Assembly: GCA_012519355.1 (NCBI GenBank)
Contig: JAAYQJ010000128.1
Coordinates: 1 to 43,726, forward strand
Direction of reading: 5' to 3'
From: Tissierellia bacterium
Lineage (GTDB): Bacteria > Bacillota > Clostridia > Tissierellales > Tissierellaceae
Length of the DNA stretch: 43,726 bases
The first letter of the stretch is position 1. Each line of letters opens with the position of its first letter. The position numbers and the translations under genes were made by a program. Shown here piece by piece: positions 35,597 through 42,254 of this stretch. The notes beneath the pieces are model-generated. The model was given only the letters and a program-made list of their open reading frames with translations, searched no databases and was not told the DNA's origin.

Positions 35597-36967
35597 ATGT
35601 ATGATCTTATTATTAAAAATGCCAGGATACCTCAGGGAGATGACACTGTCCTTACCAATATCTTAGTTAAAGACGAAAAAATAGCAGGGTTTTTAACCGA
35701 TATTGAAGGGGTAGAGGCTAAAGAAATAATAGATGCAAAGGGATTTTTAACATTACCAGGATGTATAGATTCCCATACTCACTTTATGTACCAAGGTTTT
35801 CCTCATAGAGAAAACTTCCTAACAGGTACAGCGGCTGCAGCTAGAGGTGGAGTAACAACTATAATCGATATGCCATGTTGTTCGGTACCATCTGCTAGAA
35901 GCGTAGAACAACTTAAGCTTAAATTAGACTTAGTCGGACCTCAAGCCTTAGTAGATTATGCTATGTGGGGTGGAGTAACTGGAGAGGATGTAAGAAATGA
36001 TTGGCTCCACAATGTTCAAGAACAGGCAGATTATGGTGTAGTTGCATTTAAGGCTTATATGACACCATCAGTACCCACCTTCCCTAGGGTAACAGATCCG
36101 GAAATGTATGAATCCTTTAAAGCAGTTGCCAAAACAGGACTACCAATTGGTATACATGCTGAAAACTTTGCTATGTGCGATTTTTATGTAAAGAAATTCC
36201 AAAGAGAAGGTAGAATGGACGGACCAGCTTGGGCTGAAGCAAGAATGGAATTAGCAGAAAAAGTAGCCATTGAATTAGGAATAAGCTTTGCTGAAGATAC
36301 AGGAGCTAGACTTCATATAGTTCATATGAGTACAGGAATTGGCGCCAAATTAGTAGGAGAAGCCAAAAAGAGGGGATTAAACGTAACCTCAGAATCCTGT
36401 CCACATTATCTAACCTTGAACTATCAAGATGCAATGTCAAAATATGGTCCTTTAGCAAAAATAGCTCCTCCATTAAGGACTAAAAAAGACAACGAAATGC
36501 ATTGGGAAGGAATTAATAACGGCAGCATAGACTTTATAGCTACAGACCATGCACCATATGAAATCGAAAGCGAAAAGGCTAGAAAGGGAATGAACATCTG
36601 GACTGCATTCCCAGGTATTCCAGGTGTAGAAACTATGGTTCCTGTAGTAATAAGTGAAGGTTACAATAAAGGCAGGATTTCTTTAAGCAAATTAGTAGAA
36701 ATCTTATCTACCAATGCTGCAATCCATTATGGATTATATCCAAAGAAAGGTGCTATGTTTATCGGTTCAGATGCTGACTTTACAATAATAGATTTAGATA
36801 AGAAATGGGTAATCGATCCTAAAGAACAAGCAACTATGTGTGGCTATACTCCATTAGAAGGTATGGAATTAACAGGTAAGGTTGCAATGACCATAGTTCG
36901 TGGACACTTAGTATTTGAAGATGAAGAAGCAAGCACATTGACTAACTTAACAGATGATGAGCTATAA
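35597..36967 (+). CDS. Cyclic amidohydrolase, allantoinase/dihydropyrimidinase-like
   Basis: A 456-aa ring-opening amidohydrolase. The binuclear site is complete: H60-x-H62 in DSHTHF, carboxylated lysine K152 in VVAFKAYM, H188 in GIHAEN, H243 in IVHMS and D317 in ATDHAPYE. Overall spacing and the blocks GGVTTIIDMP and TSESCPHYLTL are closest to allantoinase (AllB), but neighbours suggest other cyclic amides. In a purine BMC it could be the xanthine amidohydrolase that opens the six-membered ring to 4-ureido-imidazole-5-carboxylate. AAGGGAGGA precedes the ATG. Its frame continues past the stop into the next small gene. Confidence 0.88.
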   Translation: MYDLIIKNARIPQGDDTVLTNILVKDEKIAGFLTDIEGVEAKEIIDAKGFLTLPGCIDSHTHFMYQGFPHRENFLTGTAAAARGGVTTIIDMPCCSVPSARSVEQLKLKLDLVGPQALVDYAMWGGVTGEDVRNDWLHNVQEQADYGVVAFKAYMTPSVPTFPRVTDPEMYESFKAVAKTGLPIGIHAENFAMCDFYVKKFQREGRMDGPAWAEARMELAEKVAIELGISFAEDTGARLHIVHMSTGIGAKLVGEAKKRGLNVTSESCPHYLTLNYQDAMSKYGPLAKIAPPLRTKKDNEMHWEGINNGSIDFIATDHAPYEIESEKARKGMNIWTAFPGIPGVETMVPVVISEGYNKGRISLSKLVEILSTNAAIHYGLYPKKGAMFIGSDADFTIIDLDKKWVIDPKEQATMCGYTPLEGMELTGKVAMTIVRGHLVFEDEEASTLTNLTDDEL

Positions 36968-36970
36968 AAA

Positions 36971-37195
36971 GTGGTTCACAACTATCCTGAAGGAGTGGAA
37001 GAAAGATATCCTGAAATATTCAAAGAGTTTCCAAATCTATATAGTAAGGAATACGAAAACTCTTATAGGAAAGAACACCCTGAATTAATCGATAAGCATA
37101 TAAGAGGAATTAAGGGTATAAAGGTACAACCAGGATTTGGAAAATTTGTTAAGAGACAAAGTATTCAAGTATTACCAAAAAAAATAACATTCTAA
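36971..37195 (+). CDS. 74-aa unknown protein following the amidohydrolase
   Basis: I do not recognise this protein. It begins with GTG one codon after the amidohydrolase TAA, in the same frame, and has no clear ribosome site, so it is either translationally coupled or an occasional readthrough extension. It is rich in aromatic and charged residues (RYPEIFKEFPNLYSKEYE) and ends in a basic segment GKFVKRQSIQVLPKK. Codon use looks like its neighbours. It could be a small subunit, a docking peptide for the shell, or a C-terminal domain split from the amidohydrolase. Confidence 0.6.
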   Translation: MVHNYPEGVEERYPEIFKEFPNLYSKEYENSYRKEHPELIDKHIRGIKGIKVQPGFGKFVKRQSIQVLPKKITF

Positions 37196-37219
37196 GAAAA
37201 ATAATAAGGGGGAATTTAA

Positions 37220-37831
37220 GTGACAAGACATGCAATTTTAATTATCGATATGTTAAATGATTTTGCTCATCCAGATGGAGCACTATTTTGCGAAGGAAAT
37301 AGGGTAATCATTCCAAAACTACAAGAAATCTTTAAATGGGTAAGGGAAAGAAATGCTAAGGGTAACTTTGATGTACAAATAGTTCATATACAAGAAGCCC
37401 ATAGAAAAAATGACGCAGACTTTAAAGTTAGACCAGTTCACGCTGTAGATGGAACTTGGGGTTCAGACTTTATTCCTGAGTTACAGCCTGAAGGAGACGA
37501 ATATATAGTAAAGAAAAGAAGACATAGTGGCTTTGCATATACAGACTTAGACCTATTTCTAAGAGAAGAAAACATAGATACTGTTGTAGTTACAGGTACC
37601 TGGACTAATGTTTGTGTAAGAAGTACAGCTACAGATGCATTGGCTAGGGCATATAAGGTTATTACACTAACAGATGCCACCTATTCAAAAACTCAAGAAA
37701 TGCACGAATATGGACTAAAGGACTTAAGTATATTTACAAAACTTATGACCTTTGACGAGTATAAGGAAGCATGGGAAAATGGTATTGACCCATGGGTAGG
37801 TGGAGGAGACCCAGAAAATAAAGTTGAATAA
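37220..37831 (+). CDS. Isochorismatase-like cysteine hydrolase
   Basis: A 203-aa hydrolase with the triad D10 (ILIIDMLNDF), K99 (VKKRRHSGF) and C132 (TGTWTNVCVRSTATDA). Members that keep the Cys split C-N bonds of ureido, biuret, N-carbamoyl or nicotinamide substrates; RutB, for example, releases carbamate from ureidoacrylate. Placed directly after a cyclic amidohydrolase, it most likely removes the carbamoyl group left by ring opening, such as from 4-ureido-imidazole-5-carboxylate. The start is GTG 37220 behind AAGGGGGAA. Confidence 0.88.
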   Translation: MTRHAILIIDMLNDFAHPDGALFCEGNRVIIPKLQEIFKWVRERNAKGNFDVQIVHIQEAHRKNDADFKVRPVHAVDGTWGSDFIPELQPEGDEYIVKKRRHSGFAYTDLDLFLREENIDTVVVTGTWTNVCVRSTATDALARAYKVITLTDATYSKTQEMHEYGLKDLSIFTKLMTFDEYKEAWENGIDPWVGGGDPENKVE

Positions 37832-37914
37832 TGGATAGGTATTCATAGGCTAATCTAATAGGCATATGGTAGGCACCTCCTACCATATGCCATATAGGCT
37901 TTTCAGCCTATCCA
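37832..37914 (+). ncRNA. structured intergenic RNA within the BMC operon
   Basis: An outer stem TGGATAGG (37832-37839) and CCTATCCA (37907-37914) encloses a perfect 13-bp hairpin GGCATATGGTAGG/CCTACCATATGCC (37861-37891, loop CACCT) and a local AGGC/GCCT hairpin (37895-37909) that competes with the outer stem. There is no T run, so it is not a simple terminator. It lies between the isochorismatase-like gene and ubiX. Confidence 0.55.
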
Positions 37915-37938
37915 ATACATAGAAAGAGAGGAAATAAG

Positions 37939-38493
37939 ATGAAGGTAGTAGTTGGAGTATCTGGAGGTAGTGGTTCAATTTATGCCATCTCCCTATTGAG
38001 AGCATTAAAAGAATTAAATATAGAGACCCATCTTGTTGTATCTACCATGGGAGAGTACGTAACTAATCATGAGTGCGGTGTTAGTCTTGAAGAACTAAAA
38101 TCCATGGCAACTTACTACCATGACAATAAAAACTTGGCAGCACCAATAGCAAGTGGTTCCTTTAAAGTTGACAAGATGATAGTTATACCCTGTTCCATGA
38201 AGACCCTATCCAGCGTTGCCCATGGATATACTGATTCTTTACTATCTAGGGCATGCGATGTAACCATAAAGGAAGGGCGAAAACTAATCTTAGTTCCAAG
38301 GGAAACCCCATTAAGCCCTATACATTTAGAAAACATGCTAAAACTTGCTAGGATAGGAGTTACAATATTTCCCCTAAGTCCTGGATTTTACAATCATCCA
38401 CAGACCATTGAAGAAATGGTAATCAATATGACCGGGAGATTGTTAGATACCTTGGGAGTAGAAAATAACTTAGTTAATAGATGGAAAGGGTAG
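37939..38493 (+). CDS. ubiX: UbiX-like flavin prenyltransferase
   Basis: A 184-aa enzyme that adds a dimethylallyl group to FMN to make prenyl-FMN, the cofactor of UbiD-type decarboxylases. The FMN/prenyl binding blocks are VVVGVSGGSGSIYAISLL at the N-terminus, VDKMIVIPCSMKTLSSVAHG, and LVPRETPLSPIHLENMLKL, followed by GVTIFPLSPGFY. It lies 16 bases before a UbiD-family gene, the usual functional pair. AGAGAGGAAA precedes the ATG. Confidence 0.94.
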   Translation: MKVVVGVSGGSGSIYAISLLRALKELNIETHLVVSTMGEYVTNHECGVSLEELKSMATYYHDNKNLAAPIASGSFKVDKMIVIPCSMKTLSSVAHGYTDSLLSRACDVTIKEGRKLILVPRETPLSPIHLENMLKLARIGVTIFPLSPGFYNHPQTIEEMVINMTGRLLDTLGVENNLVNRWKG

Positions 38494-38509
38494 AAAAGGG
38501 GGGAGAGAA

Positions 38510-39847
38510 ATGCTAAGAAGCACCTTGAGTTTTTTAAGAGAAAGAAAGCTACTTTTAGAGTGCAACAAGGAAGTAGACTATATATATGAAATGGGAGCAG
38601 TAATGTCCTATTTTAACAATAAACAACCTATCCTATTTAATAAAATTAAGAATAATCCCTTTTCTTCCATTGGTGGCCTATATGGGGATAGGGAAATAAT
38701 CTATAGCCTATTAGGAGTGACCCATGAGAATAGGATAGAAAGGTTTATGGATGCCTTAGTCAATCCGAAACCCTATAAGGTAGTTAAGACTGGGCCAATT
38801 AAAGAAAATATTCTTAAGAGAAATATAGACCTACCCAAATTACTTCCCATAAACAAATTTCAAGAAAGAGACTCATCTAGTTTTATTACTGCAGGTGTGA
38901 TGGTGGTAAAGGATCCTACCACTGGTAAATTCTTTACTTCCATTAGAAGGCTTCAAGTTAATGGTGGGAATATACTATCTGCTCTAATCGCTTCACCTAA
39001 ACTGACAAATGATTTCTTAAGCTTAGAAAAGCAGGGAAAACCTTTGGAAGTGGCCATAGTTCTTGGCTATGATGCTCCATTTTTAATGGCATCCCAATAT
39101 AGCTCTGCAACCTATGGAATAGATAAATTTGAAATAGATTCCAACCTAAGGGGTAGCCCTCTAGAGCTAGTAGCCTGTGAAACAGTAGATTTATTGGTTC
39201 CTGCCAATGCAGAAATAGTCCTTGAAGGTAAAATAGTCCCAGGTAAAAGGGAATTAGAAGGCCCCTTTGGTGAACTAATGGGTTATTATGGTGCTCAAGC
39301 TCCACATCCAATTATAGAGGTATCTTGTGTACTACATAGGAATAATCCCATTTACCAAACTGCCTTTCCATGTAGAGAGGAGCATGTATCTAATGGACTG
39401 ATTAGGGAAGTAGAACTATATTATCATCTGAAAAATCAATTAGATGTAGTGGATGTAAATGTAACAGAAGGTGGAGGCTACAGATTTAATGCCTTTGTAT
39501 CCATTAGAAAACAAAGGGAAGGAGATGGCAAGACTGCAATACTTGCTGCCTTAGGTTTAAACAAGGATTTGAAACATGTAGTCATAGTAGATGATGATGT
39601 GGATATTTTTGATCTGCAGGATATAGAATGGGCAATAACAACTAGGTCTCAAGCATCAATGGATTATGTCATAGTAGAAGGAGCCCTAGGCTCATCCTTG
39701 GAACCCTCCCATGATTTAAGGGGAGTGACGGATAAGCTAGGCATAGATGCGACAAAACCATTAAAGGACAAAAATGGGAAATTTTCTAGAGCAATTATAC
39801 CAAATTATGATAAAATAGAGATTAGCAGATATTTTCCAAATATTTAA
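38510..39847 (+). CDS. UbiD-family prenyl-FMN decarboxylase
   Basis: A 445-aa reversible (de)carboxylase for aromatic, heteroaromatic or alpha,beta-unsaturated acids. The catalytic elements are visible: Arg in SIRRLQV (R146/R147), the Glu pair in E250GPFGE255 that binds Mn/K and acts as the acid, and the metal/phosphate loop [19 protein letters not shown]. ubiX directly upstream would supply its cofactor. UbiD relatives act on pyrrole, furan and indole carboxylates, so an imidazole carboxylate is chemically reasonable. GGGGAGAG precedes the ATG. The BMC shell genes begin 79 bases downstream, tying it to the compartment. Confidence 0.93.
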   Translation: MLRSTLSFLRERKLLLECNKEVDYIYEMGAVMSYFNNKQPILFNKIKNNPFSSIGGLYGDREIIYSLLGVTHENRIERFMDALVNPKPYKVVKTGPIKENILKRNIDLPKLLPINKFQERDSSSFITAGVMVVKDPTTGKFFTSIRRLQVNGGNILSALIASPKLTNDFLSLEKQGKPLEVAIVLGYDAPFLMASQYSSATYGIDKFEIDSNLRGSPLELVACETVDLLVPANAEIVLEGKIVPGKRELEGPFGELMGYYGAQAPHPIIEVSCVLHRNNPIYQTAFPCREEHVSNGLIREVELYYHLKNQLDVVDVNVTEGGGYRFNAFVSIRKQREGDGKTAILAALGLNKDLKHVVIVDDDVDIFDLQDIEWAITTRSQASMDYVIVEGALGSSLEPSHDLRGVTDKLGIDATKPLKDKNGKFSRAIIPNYDKIEISRYFPNI

Positions 39848-39925
39848 ATAACAAGAAGTTAGTTGAAGATTTAAGGGACATAGGCTTAATAAGTTTTTTA
39901 AGTATTCAGGAGAGAGGGTGGTAAA

Positions 39926-40207
39926 GTGAGAGAAGCCATAGGAATGGTTGAGACTAGGTCCTTAATTGGAGCTATAGAAGCAGCAGATGCCATGCTAAAG
40001 GCTGCCAGTGTTAAGATTATGGACTTTCGTGTCGTAGGTTCTGGATTAGTTTCTGTTACAGTAGCAGGAGATGTTGCAGCAGTTATGGCAGCAGTAGATA
40101 CTGCAAAGCTTAGGGCAGGAGCCGTGGCAGAAGTAATCTCAGCCAATGTAATACCTAGACCTCATGATGAAGTAGATAAAATTTTTGATGCTGATGGTGG
40201 TGAATAA
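39926..40207 (+). CDS. BMC-H shell protein 1
   Basis: A 93-aa single-domain BMC protein that forms hexameric tiles of a microcompartment shell. The domain shows GMVETRSLIGAIEAADAMLK, the pore loop VVGSGLVSV, then VAGDVAAVMAAVDT and the conserved edge VIPRPHDEVD. It starts with GTG 39926 behind GAGAGGGTGG. It is closest in layout to PduA/EutM. Confidence 0.95.
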   Translation: MREAIGMVETRSLIGAIEAADAMLKAASVKIMDFRVVGSGLVSVTVAGDVAAVMAAVDTAKLRAGAVAEVISANVIPRPHDEVDKIFDADGGE

Positions 40208-40209
40208 AT

Positions 40210-40446
40210 ATGGTGAATCCATTATCTAGGGTTGGGATGAAAAACATAGTAAATAAGGGTCCCATTATTAGTTCAAATATATCGAGAAATTTACCAAGGG
40301 CAGGAAGCCTTTCCAACCTAGATGAAAGAGAAGAGGACTTGCTACAAGATATTATTAATGGCCAAAGAGAAGTTGTAGAAGGCCTAAGTACTAATAAAAC
40401 CATAACCTTGGAAGAAGCAGTTGAAAGAATTAAAAACAATTATTAA
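40210..40446 (+). CDS. 78-aa unknown protein between shell genes
   Basis: I do not recognise this protein. It starts 2 bases after the first shell gene's stop, with a GGTGGTGA upstream. The N-terminal half is basic and Gly/Asn/Ser-rich (KNIVNKGPIISSNISRNL) and looks disordered; the second half is acidic and helical (LDEREEDLLQDIINGQ and TITLEEAVERIKNNY). A basic linker plus amphipathic helices between shell genes fits a cargo adaptor or encapsulation factor, but that is inference. Confidence 0.7.
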   Translation: MVNPLSRVGMKNIVNKGPIISSNISRNLPRAGSLSNLDEREEDLLQDIINGQREVVEGLSTNKTITLEEAVERIKNNY

Positions 40447-40464
40447 TAAGGGCGGAGGTGTAAA

Positions 40465-40833
40465 ATGAGTAAAGCATTGGGCCTCATAGAAGCGTTGGGA
40501 CTTGCAACTGCTGTTACTGCCTTAGATGCGGCAAGCAAAGCTGCTGATGTAACCCTAGTAGGATTTGAAAGGATTATAGGGGTAGGCAAAGCAGTAGGTG
40601 TAAATATACAAATAGCTGGGGAAGTAGCTGCTGTAAAGGCAGCCGTAGATGCAGGGGTTGAAGCTGGTAATAGGGTTGGAGTGATATTTTCATCCCATGT
40701 AATCCCTAGACCCCATGATGAAGTAAATGCTTTAATTGCTAAGTTTGGCAAAAACTTAAATACAAAAAAGAAAGACAAAACACCAAGTAAAAACAAGAAG
40801 GCAGAAGGCAATAGCAAAAAAGAAGAAAAGTAA
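40465..40833 (+). CDS. BMC-H shell protein 2 with Lys-rich tail
   Basis: A 122-aa BMC protein. The domain (1-92) has ALGLIEALGLATAVTALDAA and IPRPHDEVNALIAKFG, but its pore segment, IIGVGKAVGVNIQI, differs from the GSG/GFG pores of its neighbours. A C-terminal extension of about 28 residues is nearly all Lys, Glu, Ser and Asn, and would hang from one hexamer face and could bind nucleic acid, cargo or the 78-aa protein. GGGCGGAGGTG precedes the ATG. Confidence 0.92.
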   Translation: MSKALGLIEALGLATAVTALDAASKAADVTLVGFERIIGVGKAVGVNIQIAGEVAAVKAAVDAGVEAGNRVGVIFSSHVIPRPHDEVNALIAKFGKNLNTKKKDKTPSKNKKAEGNSKKEEK

Positions 40834-40894
40834 AATTTGTTATTAAAGAAGGAAAGTAAAAAAACTAATAAATTTATATTAAGGAGGAATATGA

Positions 40895-41173
40895 ATGAGT
40901 CAAGCATTAGGATTAGTTGAAACTAAAGGATTAGTAGGAAGTATAGAGGCTGCAGATGCCATGGTTAAAGCTGCAAATGTTACGTTAGTAGGTTATGAAA
41001 AAATAGGTTTTGGTCTTGTAACAGTTATGGTTAGAGGAGATGTAGGGGCTGTAAAAGCAGCAGTAGATGCTGGAGCAGAAGCTGCTAGAGCTGTTGGAGA
41101 ACTACACTCAGTTCATGTAATCCCAAGACCACATGCAGAAGTAGAAAGGGTTATATTAAAGCAATACGAATAA
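40895..41173 (+). CDS. BMC-H shell protein 3
   Basis: A 92-aa canonical BMC-H protein. It has [20 protein letters not shown], the pore loop [20 protein letters not shown] and [13 protein letters not shown]. The Phe in the pore (GFG) differs from the GSG type of shell protein 1. AAGGAGGAA precedes the ATG. It is probably the main shell tile. Confidence 0.95.
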   Translation: MSQALGLVETKGLVGSIEAADAMVKAANVTLVGYEKIGFGLVTVMVRGDVGAVKAAVDAGAEAARAVGELHSVHVIPRPHAEVERVILKQYE

Positions 41174-41192
41174 ATCCATTGGAGTGTTTTAG

Positions 41193-41939
41193 ATGAAAAC
41201 CAAGATAACTTCAAACGTATTGGAGGATCTATCTAGGAGGCTTAAGGGGGATAGTAGTTCTGTTAGTGGTGAGGGAGTAGTAGTAGTTTTCAATGGTTCA
41301 AATATTAGGTTAGATAAGAAATTAGAATATATAAAGTCACTAAAACAAAGGGGAATGATGATATCCTTAGCCTTTTCCTTTATGGCAGAAGGCATAATAG
41401 ATACAAAAAGGATAGTAGATTATTTAAATCCATATAAAGTTTATAAGGAAGCAGATATATTTAATCTACAAGACATAGTAAGGGAAAATTCAACACTAAT
41501 AGGACCAAATATTACAACAAATACCTTGTCCAAGGTTGCATTAGGTATGATAGATAGTTTTGTACCAAGCCTTATATGGACCTTCCTTTATAAAAATAAA
41601 AAAGTATATTTAGACTTTTCATCAGTAAAACAATACCTGGGGGAAGAGACCCAGAACAAAGGCATTTTAGACTTAATTAATGGGCATGTAAAGACCTTAG
41701 AAAAGATGGGTGCTATAGAGATCAATGAAAACAATTTTAAGCAAGTTTACCTTGATGGGGTACAAATTCCAATTGTTGACAGTGACAGGAAAGTAGAAGG
41801 CATAAAAAAGGTACTTACAGAGAAGGATATATTGTCCATATCGGCTAAGTCTAATCTAATATTACCAAGGGGAACTATATTGACTCCTTTAGCCAAGGAT
41901 AAGTCAAAGGAAAAAAACATTACAATCCAATTTAAGTAA
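41193..41939 (+). CDS. HFCD-like flavoprotein associated with the BMC
   Basis: A 248-aa protein. Residues 28-140 resemble the HFCD flavoprotein fold (as in Dfp/CoaC, EpiD and dipicolinate synthase B): VVVVFNGSN strand, RGMMISLAFS, then the FMN loop IGPNITTNTLSKVALGMIDS. The C-terminus DILSISAKSNLILPRGTILTPLAKDK is like the tail found on several BMC-associated proteins of the Eut/Pdu systems. The N-terminal helix TSNVLEDLSRRLKG could be an encapsulation peptide. Its reaction is unknown; it may bind FMN or prenyl-FMN, or be a redox protein. Confidence 0.65.
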   Translation: MKTKITSNVLEDLSRRLKGDSSSVSGEGVVVVFNGSNIRLDKKLEYIKSLKQRGMMISLAFSFMAEGIIDTKRIVDYLNPYKVYKEADIFNLQDIVRENSTLIGPNITTNTLSKVALGMIDSFVPSLIWTFLYKNKKVYLDFSSVKQYLGEETQNKGILDLINGHVKTLEKMGAIEINENNFKQVYLDGVQIPIVDSDRKVEGIKKVLTEKDILSISAKSNLILPRGTILTPLAKDKSKEKNITIQFK

Positions 41940-41951
41940 GGGGGGCTAGAT

Positions 41952-42233
41952 TTGCTCTTAGGAAAAGTTATAGGAACCGTAGTTGCAACTAGAAAGGACG
42001 AAAAGTTAATAGGGTCTAAGCTGATGATTACACAGCCTCTCGATTTAGAATTAAATCCAAAAGGAGATCCGATTATTGCTGTAGACACTGTAGGTGCAGG
42101 GATAGGTGAATTGGTAGTCTATACTACTGGAACAGCAGGTAGAATTGCTGCTAGAAAACTAGATGCCCCTATAGATGCTGCAATAATAGGTATTATAGAT
42201 GAGATGGATGTAAACAAAAAAGTATTAGAATAG
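41952..42233 (+). CDS. BMC-P vertex protein (EutN/CcmL-like)
   Basis: A 93-aa pentameric protein that caps the vertices of the microcompartment shell. The family start GKVIGTVVATRKDEKLIGSK and the blocks AVDTVGAGIGELVVYTTGTA and DAAIIGIIDEMDV are clear. The start is TTG 41952 behind GGGGGGCT. With three BMC-H proteins it gives a complete minimal shell; no BMC-T gene is seen in this window. Confidence 0.94.
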   Translation: MLLGKVIGTVVATRKDEKLIGSKLMITQPLDLELNPKGDPIIAVDTVGAGIGELVVYTTGTAGRIAARKLDAPIDAAIIGIIDEMDVNKKVLE

Positions 42234-42254
42234 ACCATAGAAGGGGGGAAAGCG

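Noticed and set aside
40443-40907. 154-codon open frame on the minus strand
   Set aside because: It is the complement of a clear BMC shell gene; its Ala/Thr-rich sequence reflects the shell codons.
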